A DNA stretch of 64,000 bases from Bacteroidota bacterium (GCA_026391835.1 JAPLDF010000074.1:1-64000); one strand, 5' to 3'. Counted from the first letter of the stretch, positions 8,908 to 18,680 are shown. Notes: generated from the sequence alone by a model not told the origin. Made by a program: numbers and translations.

Positions 8908-11127
8908 ATGTACGAAGACGAAAAAACACAGCAGAACCTGATTGCATTCAAGCCGCAACTCGAAACCATTAGCAAAAAAGGAATCGCCCTGATTGTATTT
9001 CTTTCACTGGTCATCTTGTTCGGCCTGTTCTGCCTCTATACACAGATTACCAAAGGCCACATTGTTACAGGCATGCGCGACAATGTCGTGTGGGGGCTGT
9101 ACATTGTCAATTTTATCTTTTTTATCGGCATCAGCTATGCCGGCGCCCTGATATCAGGGATTCTTCACCTGTTGCGCGTTCCCTGGCGAACGCCCATCAT
9201 CCGGATGGCTGAAATGATCACCGTGATATCCACCATGATAGGACCAGCCTATATATTGTTGTGCATCGGGCGTCTTGACCGGTTACCCAATTTACTTCTT
9301 TTCGGCAGGATCCAGTCGCCGATCATCTGGGATGTCATCGCAATCACAACTTACCTTTCAGGGAGCATCATCTTCCTCTACCTGGCCATGATCCGCGACC
9401 TTGCGATCCTTCGTGAGAACCCCGTCAAGGTGGCCCGGTGGCGCAATCCCATATACAAATTCCTGTCGGTAAGATACAAGGACACGACCAAGCAAAAGGA
9501 GTTGCTGAATGTGTCAACGGATTTGCTCTCCATCGTTATCATTCCCCTGGCCATCCTGGTACACTCGGTGCTGGCATGGATCTTTGGCATGACACTCCGG
9601 CCGGGCTGGCACAGCACCATCTTCGCACCCTATTTTGTAATTGCCGCCGTGTATTCGGGAACCGGTGTGCTGATCATGGTCATGTGGGTATTCAGAAGGA
9701 TATACCACCTTGAAACACAAATCACCAAAATTCATTTCAACTACCTGGGGATCATTATGATCATCCTTGGTGCCCTCTACGGCTATTTTACATTCAGCGA
9801 ATATCTCACCAGCTGGTACGGCTCCATCAAATGGGACATGGAAGTACTGTTCCGGCTGTTCAACCCGAATGAATATTTTCTGCAATTCGTTTTTGCCGTA
9901 TTTATCGGTGTTTTGGTTCCTATCATCATTGTTACCGTGCCGAAATTCAGGAACATCAACTCCATTGCCTTTGCCGCGTCAATCGCGGTGCTCGCACTCT
10001 GGATAAAACGTTACCTGATCATCATCCCCACTCTCGAAACGCCATTGCTGCCGCTGCACGACCTCCGGCCTGAATATGCACACTATTCCGCAACGTGGGT
10101 TGAGTGGGGTCTGACGTTTGCCGGAATCGCCCTCTTCATCCTGCTCTTCTACCTGTTTTCAAAGTTTATCCCGATACTTCCCGTTGTAAGAACCGGGGAA
10201 GAAAAAGACTATTCGCGGCTGAGGAAAATTGTTTTTGAGAAACAGATGAAACAGGTCATCAGGGATAACAAAAAGATCGATGCAGCTGCCATCGGGCTCA
10301 TCATGCTGCTGACCCTGGGCACATTTTCTGGTTTGAAAGCGCAGGACGAACCCGAGATTAAAACAGTGTTAAAACTTGATTACTTCCATATTGATTCTTC
10401 ACAAAACCTTACCGCCACCCTGCGCGCAAAGGTGGCAGGAAAATTTTTGCCGCTTCAGGGAATGGAAATTATGTTTAACTACCGGCAGGGCAGCAACCTG
10501 ACCAGCCTGGGAAAAGCTATCACCAATGAGAAAGGAAAGGTCTCCATTGGCATTCCCGAAAACATTCTTGCTTCAGGCGGCGACAGGGGGATCTTTTCTT
10601 TTGAGGCCAGCTTCAGTGGCAAAGACAAATACCCCGGGGCCTCGGCTGTAACATCCATGAAACCCCTGAAAATTGAGATGGCGTTTTTGCAGAAGGACTC
10701 AGAAAAAATCGCCAGTCTGAAGGCATTTGAACTTGATGCAAACAACACCTGGGTACCCGTCGAAAACCTGGATATCCTGTTTTATGTACCGCGCACCTTT
10801 AGCCTGCTGAAGGTGGGAAAGGCATCTTTTGTGAATGGCCTGACCAGTCTTGATTTTCCGACCACTCTGCCGGGAAACCAGCTGGGATACCTCACACTCC
10901 TGGCCAAAGTGGAAGATAATGATGTTTACGGGAATGTAGAGGTAAGCGGAACCATCAACTGGGGAAAACCCCTGCCCCGGCTGAAAATTATTAAAAGGGG
11001 CCTCGGCGACACAAACGCCCCGCTGTGGATGGTTTACACGCTTATCGTGTTGCTTTCACTTGTTTGGTTTCACTACATGTACGTTATTTTCACTGTTTTC
11101 AGGATAAGGCACCAAGGTAAATCATAA
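8908..11127 (+). CDS. NrfD-like membrane quinol subunit fused to a membrane-anchored periplasmic domain
   Basis: 739 residues in one uninterrupted frame. Residues 25-425 form an NrfD/PsrC-type polytopic protein that normally exchanges electrons between menaquinone and a periplasmic Fe-S subunit. The second part begins with residues 457-480, a hydrophobic run ending GLKAQDE that looks exactly like an independent signal peptide. Residues 481-700 are beta-rich, in two Ig-like halves (LPLQGMEIMFNY and VPVENLDILFYV mark the same position in each), followed by a final membrane helix at about 705-729 and a basic tail. The layout suggests fusion of NrfD with a formerly separate membrane-anchored exported protein. 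It lies between the Fe-S subunit and a cytochrome c and almost certainly forms a complex with them. Confidence 0.85.
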   Translation: MYEDEKTQQNLIAFKPQLETISKKGIALIVFLSLVILFGLFCLYTQITKGHIVTGMRDNVVWGLYIVNFIFFIGISYAGALISGILHLLRVPWRTPIIRMAEMITVISTMIGPAYILLCIGRLDRLPNLLLFGRIQSPIIWDVIAITTYLSGSIIFLYLAMIRDLAILRENPVKVARWRNPIYKFLSVRYKDTTKQKELLNVSTDLLSIVIIPLAILVHSVLAWIFGMTLRPGWHSTIFAPYFVIAAVYSGTGVLIMVMWVFRRIYHLETQITKIHFNYLGIIMIILGALYGYFTFSEYLTSWYGSIKWDMEVLFRLFNPNEYFLQFVFAVFIGVLVPIIIVTVPKFRNINSIAFAASIAVLALWIKRYLIIIPTLETPLLPLHDLRPEYAHYSATWVEWGLTFAGIALFILLFYLFSKFIPILPVVRTGEEKDYSRLRKIVFEKQMKQVIRDNKKIDAAAIGLIMLLTLGTFSGLKAQDEPEIKTVLKLDYFHIDSSQNLTATLRAKVAGKFLPLQGMEIMFNYRQGSNLTSLGKAITNEKGKVSIGIPENILASGGDRGIFSFEASFSGKDKYPGASAVTSMKPLKIEMAFLQKDSEKIASLKAFELDANNTWVPVENLDILFYVPRTFSLLKVGKASFVNGLTSLDFPTTLPGNQLGYLTLLAKVEDNDVYGNVEVSGTINWGKPLPRLKIIKRGLGDTNAPLWMVYTLIVLLSLVWFHYMYVIFTVFRIRHQGKS

Positions 11128-11166
11128 TTTTGCAGAATTATTCACAATAACTAAAATAGAAAATTT

Positions 11167-11586
11167 ATGAAATCAAATCCAATCAGGTTAATCGCAATTT
11201 CAGCAGGCATGCTGATCGCATTTTCATTCTCAACTGCCGTGAAGGCCCAGACGCCTGCCGCATGGAATATTCCTGCCAAGTTTAAAACCACAAAAAATCC
11301 TGTGGCTGTAAATGCAGGCAGTGTGGCCGACGGGAAAGACCTGTTCGCCAAACATTGCAAATCATGCCATGGTGCAAAGGGATTGGGCGATGGCCCAAAG
11401 GCGGCAACACTGGATGTTTCGTGCAGCGATTTTTCAACAAAAAAATTCCAGGCACTGGCAGACGGTGAAATTTTCTTCCAGATATCAGAAGGAAAAGGCA
11501 AAATGCCTTCTTTCAAGAAAAACATCCCCGATGATAACGGCCGCTGGGCAATTGTAAATTATATCAGGACCCTGGCAGCAAAATAA
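11167..11586 (+). CDS. Small periplasmic cytochrome c, single haem
   Basis: 139 residues with a cleavable signal peptide (residues 1-28, ending VKAQ). The haem-binding motif CKSCH lies at about residues 62-66 in the context LFAKHCKSCHGAKGLGDGPK, and a Met in GKGKMPSF is the probable distal axial ligand, followed by the class I C-terminal helix WAIVNYIRTL. It is 39 bp downstream of the NrfD fusion and would be the soluble electron carrier or terminal subunit of that complex. Confidence 0.9.
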   Translation: MKSNPIRLIAISAGMLIAFSFSTAVKAQTPAAWNIPAKFKTTKNPVAVNAGSVADGKDLFAKHCKSCHGAKGLGDGPKAATLDVSCSDFSTKKFQALADGEIFFQISEGKGKMPSFKKNIPDDNGRWAIVNYIRTLAAK

Positions 11587-11598
11587 AGGAGGACCATT

Positions 11599-13281
11599 AT
11601 GTCACAGGAAAATCAGGATCAATCTGCCGGCATCAGGGAATTGCTTGAAAAAGTAACTTTGCTCGAACAGAGGATTGACAGGATTGAAGGACAATTTGAA
11701 GTTGCAATTCAGGGAATGGTATCGGCTCAGCCGGCACGATACCAGCCTGAACATGCAAATAACCCTGTTGAGGAAGAACTGCTCGTTGACAAGAGTTTAA
11801 TCGAATCAAACATTTTTGAATATGGATTGGCATGGTTTGGCAGCCTGGTGCTTCTTTTCGGGATCGCCTTCCTGTCGAATTTTGCAAGAAACTACCTCAG
11901 TGGCCCGCTGGCAAGCGTGGTTGGATATGCAGCGGTTGCCGGTGTGTTTTTCCTGGGCTGGTACCTCAGGAACTCATTCACCCACCTTTCATTCATGCTG
12001 AATCTCAGCGCCCACCTTCTCCTCTATTACATCACCCTGCGCCTGTTTTTCTTCATCGACCACCCGGTAATTCCGGTAAAAGGCATCGTATTGTTCATGT
12101 TGTTCGCGGTCATTTGTGTGCAATGTTATTTTGCAGTGAGGCAGCACTCGGAATTGCTCGCAGTGATCGGGCTGGTTTTATCCCTTGCCACGGCATTGTT
12201 TGCAGATGCAACCTGGATAAGCCTGCCGCTCATCATACTTACCGCGGGATTCTCTGTATTCCTCTTTATGCAAAAGGGCTGGTGGCGTCTCATGCTGGTT
12301 ACCCTCATCCTGGTGTATATTGCCCAGGGCATCTGGCTGCTCAACAACCCGGTCATGGGAAATCCTGTAGGGGCTTTCGCAACACATCCGTTCAACCTCC
12401 TGTGCCTGCTGGCCTATGGTGCCATTTTTTCGCTGGTGCCGATGATAGCACAAACTGATAAATTTCCGGCAGGGATCTATCCTGCCACCATCCTGATCAA
12501 CGGCATGAGTTTTTCAGTCGTGATGCTGTTTGTAATTGTGTCGTTTTACCCGGGCAGCTATGTCTGGATCTTCACCATGATCTCCGTCCTTTGCCTGTTC
12601 TATTCTATATTCCTGAAATACAGAACAAACCGCATCTTCGATCCTGCATTTTATGCAATTTACAGTTTCATGGCACTCAGTGTTGCGGTATACGGCTATT
12701 CAAAACTTCCCTATGCAATCTGGCTTCTTGCGCTGCAAAGCCTGCTGGTCGTATCCTGGGCCCTTTGGTTCCGTTCGCGGATCATCGTACTTATGAATAC
12801 CATTCTTTTCGTTGGCATCATGGTTTTTTACATGGCATTCTATCCCCCGGTGGATAAAGTTAATTTTGCCTTTGTCATCACGGCGTTCGTAAGCGCCCGG
12901 ATCATCAACTGGAAAAAGGAGCGGCTGACGCTGAAAACCGAGATGATCCGGAACACCTACCTGATCGCCCTGTTTTTATCCATGCTGTTTGCCTTGTACC
13001 ATGCAGTGCCCAGGCAATATGTCACCCTCTCATGGACCTGTGCCGCCGTATTTTACTTCATCATGAGCCTTATCCTTAAAAACATCAAATACCGGTGGAT
13101 GGCGATCATGACGGTACTGTTTACAGGGTTTTACCTCTTCTTCGTGGATTTCTCCAATCTCGAAACAGGATACAGGGTGCTGGCATTTCTCTTCCTCGCC
13201 GCTATTTCACTCGGGGCATCACTCTATTTCACCAAGAAGGTGAGGAAAAAAATAAACCAGGAAACCACCGAGATTGTCTGA
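11599..13281 (+). CDS. Polytopic membrane protein, short DUF2339-like
   Basis: 560 residues. The first 45 residues form a coiled coil (LLEKVTLLEQRIDRIEGQF); then a linker and LVDKSLIESNIFEYGLAWFGSLVLLFGIAFL leads into about 14 hydrophobic helices. The plan (coiled coil, linker, many helices) is the same as in the protein at 14232-16517 and in the DUF2339 family, but the sequence is more divergent. Function is unknown. It starts 12 bp after the cytochrome gene, so it may be co-transcribed with the respiratory genes and could assist membrane complex assembly; that is speculation. Confidence 0.75.
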   Translation: MSQENQDQSAGIRELLEKVTLLEQRIDRIEGQFEVAIQGMVSAQPARYQPEHANNPVEEELLVDKSLIESNIFEYGLAWFGSLVLLFGIAFLSNFARNYLSGPLASVVGYAAVAGVFFLGWYLRNSFTHLSFMLNLSAHLLLYYITLRLFFFIDHPVIPVKGIVLFMLFAVICVQCYFAVRQHSELLAVIGLVLSLATALFADATWISLPLIILTAGFSVFLFMQKGWWRLMLVTLILVYIAQGIWLLNNPVMGNPVGAFATHPFNLLCLLAYGAIFSLVPMIAQTDKFPAGIYPATILINGMSFSVVMLFVIVSFYPGSYVWIFTMISVLCLFYSIFLKYRTNRIFDPAFYAIYSFMALSVAVYGYSKLPYAIWLLALQSLLVVSWALWFRSRIIVLMNTILFVGIMVFYMAFYPPVDKVNFAFVITAFVSARIINWKKERLTLKTEMIRNTYLIALFLSMLFALYHAVPRQYVTLSWTCAAVFYFIMSLILKNIKYRWMAIMTVLFTGFYLFFVDFSNLETGYRVLAFLFLAAISLGASLYFTKKVRKKINQETTEIV

Positions 13282-13448
13282 ATTTCACAATGATTCCGTC
13301 CCCCTTTGGATAACATGTAGGCGAAAGTTTTTAGGCCAGGGTAAAAATACGCAGCCAGATCAGGCATTTCAGCGCTTGAATCACCCCTGCCGGTTGGTGT
13401 AATTTTACATCATTAAAAACAACAACCAACCCTAAAAAAACCGAAACC

Positions 13449-13880
13449 ATGAAATCAGCAAAAAATTACGCCATCATCAGCCTCATGATCATTTTTGCCA
13501 CCGCAACGTCATCTTTCGCCGGAGGAATCAGTAAGATCACCAGCCAGCCATCTGTGAACGGGGGTATCCGCCACCAGGTCAATGTGATCATTTCAAGTGA
13601 AAAACCGCTCTGCAATACATATCTGATTGAAATCCGCGACGGACACGGACAGTTGGTTGCCCCGGCCCAGCGCTATATCAGCGGGACTATCCAATATAAT
13701 TTTGCTGAACGCGGGCCTGCTTCAGGTGTCAGGGTGGCCAGGCTTGTAAGGGCATACGGCGACCATTTCATCTGCGAAAACGAACTTTTTACCACCCCTG
13801 CTGTTGTAACCGGACCTTTTGAAAACGGGCAGACCTGCCGTTTTGATCTTTACCCATCCTCACAGCCGTCAAAGCAGTGA
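13449..13880 (+). CDS. Small exported protein of unknown function
   Basis: 143 residues with a signal peptide (1-24, ending TSSFAGG). The mature part contains VNVIISSEKPLCNTYLIEIRDG and VARLVRAYGDHFICENELF, suggesting one compact beta domain with a possible Cys pair. I do not recognise the family. It sits between the two DUF2339-type genes with gaps of 167 and 351 bp, so it is probably a separate transcript. Confidence 0.7.
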   Translation: MKSAKNYAIISLMIIFATATSSFAGGISKITSQPSVNGGIRHQVNVIISSEKPLCNTYLIEIRDGHGQLVAPAQRYISGTIQYNFAERGPASGVRVARLVRAYGDHFICENELFTTPAVVTGPFENGQTCRFDLYPSSQPSKQ

Positions 13881-14231
13881 TCAACATAATTTCCGCTTAA
13901 TTTTTGACAGAGCCGTGCCGGAATCCAGGGACGGTTTTGCCGTTTGATCTCAGGTACAAAATTCCGGGGCTGCTCCGAAAAACTTTAAACCAGGCAAATG
14001 CCACTAAGACACCAAGGCACCAGGACACACAAAGTACTAGATTTCTGCAACATATGCATGGTGGAACTTTGTGACTTTGTGACTTTGTAGCAAAAACAAC
14101 TTTTCGAAGTGGGCTCAGCCTTCAATCTATGGTTTTCAATTGTTGCTTTTTTTTCATATTTTTATTGGTTGAAATATCTATCGGCAAATACCAAAACAGA
14201 AAAATGAGAAACCAATCTAATTTTCTTTTCC
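13881..14231. other. Intergenic region with an interspersed repeat remnant
   Basis: No gene is visible. At 13992-14092 lies a repeat-like segment: the motif cactaagacaccaaggcacc is followed by CACAAAGT, a 28-bp spacer-like part, and then ACTTTGTG repeated as three near-copies of actttgtg. The outer CACAAAGT and ACTTTGTG arms are inverted. The rest shows nothing recognisable. Confidence 0.6.
13992..14092. repeat. Interspersed inverted repeat element, degenerate
   Basis: Arms CACAAAGT and ACTTTGTG flank the centre, and each arm is built from 7-9 bp near-repeats (aagacacc/aaggcacc; actttgtg). It resembles the rough short-period repeats found at 55062-55101 and 61846-61896 in style, not in sequence. 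No coding capacity. Confidence 0.5.
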
Positions 14232-16517
14232 ATGGATGATCACCACGAGGAGATTCTCAGGTTGCATGAAAAGCTGGACGAGCTTTTAAAAAGACAGGCT
14301 TCTTTTAAAAAAGAGGTAACCGAATTGCGATATGAGATCAACAGGCTGGCTTTACCCGGGCCCGAGCCTGAAGTTCATGATCAGAAACCGGGTCCAACGC
14401 CGGAAATAAAAGTTGAAGAGTCATACCCGGCCCCCCCGGTAAAAAAAGAATTTAAGATCAGGTCGGACCTGGAAAAATTCGTCGGCGAAAACCTCATCAA
14501 CAAGATCGGCATCGTCATAACGGTCCTCGGCGTTGGCATTGGTGCCAAATACGCCATCGACCATGATTTGATCAGCCCGTGGACAAGGATCATCCTGGGT
14601 TACCTGGTTGGCCTGGGATTGTTCGGGTTTGCCATCAGGCTCAAAAAGCAATACCTGAACTTCAGCTCGGTCCTGCTAAGCGGATCCATGGCGATCATGT
14701 ACTTTATCACCTATGCCGCGTTTTCATTTTACAACCTGGTCCCGTTTTGGCTCACATTCGCGCTGATGGTCATGTTCACTGTGTTCACCGTCACTGCAGC
14801 CATCACCTGTAACCAACAGGTAATTGCCCACTTAGGACTGGTTGGTGCCTATGCAGTTCCCTTCCTGTTAAGCAATGATACTGGAAATGTTGCAATCCTC
14901 TTTTCTTACATGGCGTTAATCAATACGGGGATTTTGTTTATCGCCTTGAAAAAGTACTGGAAACCATTGTATTATTCATCATCGGCGATTACATGGGTAA
15001 TCGTCATCTCATGGTATTCACAGTCGTACCAGCCTTTGCTTCATTTTAGCCTGGCCCTTTCATTCATCCTTGTATTCTTCACGATATTTTACGTGATCTT
15101 CCTGGCATACAAACTCCTGAAAACTGAAACATTCGGCATCGAAGATATCCTGATGATCCTTGGCAACTCATCTGTTTTTTATGCTCTGGGATATTCCATC
15201 GTATATTCACATCTGACCGGTAATACCATACTGGGGTTGTTCACAATGTTCAATGCCCTGGTCCATTTGATCGTAAGCATTGTCATTTACCGTCGGAAAC
15301 AGGCCGACAGGAACCTCATGTACTTTACCGGCGGACTTGCCCTGGTATTTGTGACCATCGCAATACCTGTCGGGTTGGATGGAACCTGGGTAACGCTCTT
15401 GTGGACAGCAGAGGCAGCGATGCTTTTCTGGCTGGGCCGGACAAAAAATACGATTTTATACGAGTTACTGTCTTACCCGCTCATGTTCCTGGCATTTTTC
15501 AGCCTCATGCACGACTGGTTAACCCACTACAACTTCTTCGGGAATGAAATCTCTGCAGGCAGGATGTTCCCTGTTTTCAACATCATTTTCCTGACTTCCC
15601 TGATGTTAATTGCATCATTAACATTTATTAGCATCCTTAACCGAAAAACCAGTCATCCTTCTCCGTTGTTTCAATGGCAATGGCTGCTCAACACAATTAA
15701 TTTCTCCATTCCGGCGATGTTATTGATTGTTGCTTATGGGTTATTCGTCATGGAAATATCCACATTCTGGAACCAGCGATATATGGATTCCGTCATCACA
15801 TTAAACACAGGACTTACTGTTAATCAACATATTCGAAATACTGATGTTCTAAAATACAATACGATCTCGCTCATCGATTATTCGTTGTTGTTCTTTTCGA
15901 TCCTGTCAATCATGAATATCATAAAATTGAAAAACAGTATACTTGGCTATATCAACCTTGGCTGCAACACCATAGCGATAGGGGTATTTCTGACGATCGG
16001 CTTGTATACCATTGGCGAACTTCGCGACAGCTACCTTGGGCAGCCCAACGCAGCATATTTTTACCGAGGGGGATTCAATATCGGCATCAGGTATGTTTCG
16101 TTTGTTTTCACGGGGGGCATGTTGTTCCTGTTCAGGAAATACATCCGTCAAAAGTTTATTGAAGCAGATCTGAAGCTGGAATTCGATTTCCTCCTGCACA
16201 TCACACTGCTGACACTTCTAAGCAATGAACTCATCAACTGGATGGACCTTTTTAAATCGGAACATTCATACAAGCTTGGATTGAGTATTCTCTGGGGGAT
16301 CTATGCTTTGCTGCTGATCGCACTGGGCATCTGGAAAAAGAAAAAACATCTCAGGATCGGGGCCATAGTGCTTTTCTCAGCCACGCTGGTCAAGCTGTTC
16401 CTTTATGATATTGTCTACCTCGACACCATTTCAAAAACCATCGTATTTGTCTCGCTCGGGTTGCTGCTGCTGATCATTTCATTTCTCTACAACAAATACA
16501 GGAAACTGATTTTTTAA
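14232..16517 (+). CDS. DUF2339 family polytopic membrane protein
   Basis: 761 residues. Residues 1-45 form a coiled coil (EEILRLHEKLDELLKRQASF), then a Pro/Glu-rich linker and the family hallmark KFVGENLINKIGIVITVLGVGIGAKYAID at about 79-107, leading into roughly 20 membrane helices. DUF2339 proteins are widespread and have no established function. It begins 351 bp after the small exported protein and ends convergent to tsaE. The related 560-residue protein two genes upstream suggests a diverged pair. Confidence 0.85.
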   Translation: MDDHHEEILRLHEKLDELLKRQASFKKEVTELRYEINRLALPGPEPEVHDQKPGPTPEIKVEESYPAPPVKKEFKIRSDLEKFVGENLINKIGIVITVLGVGIGAKYAIDHDLISPWTRIILGYLVGLGLFGFAIRLKKQYLNFSSVLLSGSMAIMYFITYAAFSFYNLVPFWLTFALMVMFTVFTVTAAITCNQQVIAHLGLVGAYAVPFLLSNDTGNVAILFSYMALINTGILFIALKKYWKPLYYSSSAITWVIVISWYSQSYQPLLHFSLALSFILVFFTIFYVIFLAYKLLKTETFGIEDILMILGNSSVFYALGYSIVYSHLTGNTILGLFTMFNALVHLIVSIVIYRRKQADRNLMYFTGGLALVFVTIAIPVGLDGTWVTLLWTAEAAMLFWLGRTKNTILYELLSYPLMFLAFFSLMHDWLTHYNFFGNEISAGRMFPVFNIIFLTSLMLIASLTFISILNRKTSHPSPLFQWQWLLNTINFSIPAMLLIVAYGLFVMEISTFWNQRYMDSVITLNTGLTVNQHIRNTDVLKYNTISLIDYSLLFFSILSIMNIIKLKNSILGYINLGCNTIAIGVFLTIGLYTIGELRDSYLGQPNAAYFYRGGFNIGIRYVSFVFTGGMLFLFRKYIRQKFIEADLKLEFDFLLHITLLTLLSNELINWMDLFKSEHSYKLGLSILWGIYALLLIALGIWKKKKHLRIGAIVLFSATLVKLFLYDIVYLDTISKTIVFVSLGLLLLIISFLYNKYRKLIF

Positions 16518-16598
16518 CGACGGGATGCCTGTACATGGCCGAAAGCAAAGGTTTGGCCGCCGGTTTTCACGGCTCCACGTGAGTATGCGGAAGGGAAG

Positions 16599-17018
16599 TC
16601 AGACGGGTGTGTCGGTCACTTCTATAATCCTTTGACTTTCTCCGGATATACGCAGGCGAATGACATTGTCGGGCATCAGTGTTTCGATCAATTCGGGCCA
16701 TTCCATAAAACAATAATTGCCGGAGTACAGGTAATCTTCGTAGCCGATGTCAAACACTTCTGCAATATTCCTGATCCGGTAAAAATCGAAATGAAAAATC
16801 GATTCGCCTGTCGTGGTTTTATATTCGTTGACGATAGAAAATGTCGGGCTTTGAACGATATCAGCCACCCCAAGTGCCTGGCACATCGCCTTGACAAACG
16901 TAGTTTTACCGGCCCCCATGGTGCCATATAAAGCAAAAACCCTTCCCGATGGGCAGGCAGCGATGATTTGCCTGGCCACCGGGAGCAGTTCCGCCTCAGA
17001 ATTAACTACAAACTTCAC
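16599..17018 (-). CDS. tsaE: tRNA threonylcarbamoyladenosine biosynthesis ATPase TsaE
   Basis: 139 residues, the usual size. The Walker A motif GTMGAGKTT is at 32-40, followed by VQSPTFSIVNEY and FHFDFYRI, the family core. TsaE helps TsaB/TsaD place t6A37 on ANN-decoding tRNAs. It is downstream of porX on the same strand, separated by 103 bp that hold a short octamer array. Confidence 0.95.
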   Translation of the reverse strand: MKFVVNSEAELLPVARQIIAACPSGRVFALYGTMGAGKTTFVKAMCQALGVADIVQSPTFSIVNEYKTTTGESIFHFDFYRIRNIAEVFDIGYEDYLYSGNYCFMEWPELIETLMPDNVIRLRISGESQRIIEVTDTPV

Positions 17019-17073
17019 TGAAAAAAAATTGATTAACCAGTATTAACTATATTTAGACCTCTTTGACCAGCGG

Positions 17074-17121
17074 CCTGTCCCTTGTCCGCATATCCGCATG
17101 TCCAGCCCGCCCGTCCGCCCG
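17074..17121. repeat. Octamer tandem array YYGTCCGC (degenerate)
   Basis: About five to six degenerate 8-bp units of the form TTGTCCGC / CCGTCCGC on the plus strand, abutting the porX stop codon (17122-17124). Same family as the arrays at 41278, 43419, 52003, 54937 and 60830. Confidence 0.7.
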
Positions 17122-18675
17122 TTATTTTGGCTTGAGCGTCACAAACGGAATCAATATCTCCTCCATCGACATCCCTCCATGCTGAAAGGTATTCTTGTAA
17201 TAATTCACATAGTAATTGAAGTTGTTGGGATAGGCGAAGAAATCGTTGCTGCGGCAAAAAACGTACGAGGAGTTGACGGAGTTCTTAGGAAGAAAAATAT
17301 CAGCAGGGTTTCGTACTTCAAAAACCTCGTTGTGCTCATATTTCAATGCCCTGCCGGTCTTGTAGCGCAGGTTGGTGTTGGTGTTCCGGTCGCCAAGTAT
17401 TTTCACCGGGTTGTCAACCCTTATCGATCCGTGATCGGTGGTAATTGCAACATTCACATCCTTTTCGGCCAGGTATTTCAGGATATCGATCAGCGGGGAG
17501 TGTTTGAACCAGCTGACCGTGAGCGACCGGTAGGCCTTTTCATCGTCGGCCAGCTCGCGGATGATCTCCATCTCGGTACGGGCATGCGACAACATGTCCA
17601 CAAAATTATAGACGATGAAATTGAGCTTGTTCACCATGAGGTTGGGCATCAGTTCCACCAGCTTTTTCCCGTAGGTCTGATTCAGCACCTTGTAATAGGA
17701 ATACTTCACATCCCGGCCGTACCGCTTGAGAAGTTCACCCAGCAGTTCACTTTCAAAATTATTTTTTGGTCCTTCCTCCTCCTCATTGACCCAGTATTTG
17801 GGATATTTTTTCTCAATTTCTGTCGGGAGAAGCCCTGCAAAAAGGGCATTCCTTGCATATTGTGTCACCGACGGCAGGATGCTGTAATAGATCTCTTCCT
17901 TCTCCACCCTGAAATAATCTTCGAGAATGGGCTGCAGCACTTTCCACTGGTCATAACGCAGGTTATCGATGAGAATGACAAACAAAGGCTTGTTGTCGTT
18001 CATCAATGGGAATACCTTATCCTTGATAAGCGTATGTGACTGAACAGGTTTGTCCTGGCCCTTGCCACTGATCCATTCAACGTAGTTGCGTTCCATGAAT
18101 TTGCAGAAGACCTGGTTTGCCTCATCCTTCTGCATCTTGAGGACCTGGTTCATGCCGTCGTCCATCAACTGGCCAAGTTTCAGTTCCCAATAGGTGAGCT
18201 TTTTATAAACTTCGGTCCACTCTTCAAAGTTCAGGCGGTTGCTGATCTCCATGCCGATGCTACGGAATTCCTGCTGATACTGGTGTGTTGTTTTTTCACT
18301 CACCAGTTTCTTGTTTTCCAGGTTTTTCTTCAGGCAAAGCAGGATCTGGTTTGGTTTTACCGGTTTGATCAGGTAGTCGGCGATGCTTGAGCCAATGGCA
18401 TCTTCCATGATGCTCTCTTCTTCGCTTTTGGTGATCATCACCACGGGGAGTGAAGGAATGATTTCCTTGACCCTCATTAGGGTTTCAATTCCCGAAAGCC
18501 CCGGCATCTGCTCATCCAGGAATAAAATATCGAACGGTTTGCTTTTTATTATTTCGATGGCATCGTGTCCGTTGTTGATCGTTGTTACATCATACCCCTT
18601 CTCTGTCAGAAAAATGATATGCGGTTTCAGCAGGTCAATTTCATCATCAACCCATAAAATTGCGATCTTATCCAT
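17122..18675 (-). CDS. porX: Response regulator with PglZ-type phosphatase domain, PorX
   Basis: 517 residues. An N-terminal CheY-like receiver has the phospho-acceptor Asp54 (LFLDEQMPG) and Lys84. A helical linker is followed by an alkaline-phosphatase-superfamily PglZ domain (about 210-517) with the metal-site residues Asp237, Thr271, Asp360, His364, Asp414, His415 and His499 visible. PorX with the kinase PorY controls type IX secretion genes in Bacteroidota, and the effector domain hydrolyses oligonucleotides. The length equals that of known PorX. Its presence fits the T9SS-sorted protein at 48359. No PorY gene is in the window. It diverges from the HD hydrolase. Confidence 0.93.
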   Translation of the reverse strand: MDKIAILWVDDEIDLLKPHIIFLTEKGYDVTTINNGHDAIEIIKSKPFDILFLDEQMPGLSGIETLMRVKEIIPSLPVVMITKSEEESIMEDAIGSSIADYLIKPVKPNQILLCLKKNLENKKLVSEKTTHQYQQEFRSIGMEISNRLNFEEWTEVYKKLTYWELKLGQLMDDGMNQVLKMQKDEANQVFCKFMERNYVEWISGKGQDKPVQSHTLIKDKVFPLMNDNKPLFVILIDNLRYDQWKVLQPILEDYFRVEKEEIYYSILPSVTQYARNALFAGLLPTEIEKKYPKYWVNEEEEGPKNNFESELLGELLKRYGRDVKYSYYKVLNQTYGKKLVELMPNLMVNKLNFIVYNFVDMLSHARTEMEIIRELADDEKAYRSLTVSWFKHSPLIDILKYLAEKDVNVAITTDHGSIRVDNPVKILGDRNTNTNLRYKTGRALKYEHNEVFEVRNPADIFLPKNSVNSSYVFCRSNDFFAYPNNFNYYVNYYKNTFQHGGMSMEEILIPFVTLKPK

Positions 18676-18680
18676 AGTTA

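Noticed and set aside
17098-18039. Long open frame on the plus strand inside porX (313 codons)
   Set aside because: It is antisense to a complete, motif-rich PorX gene and has no recognisable protein features.
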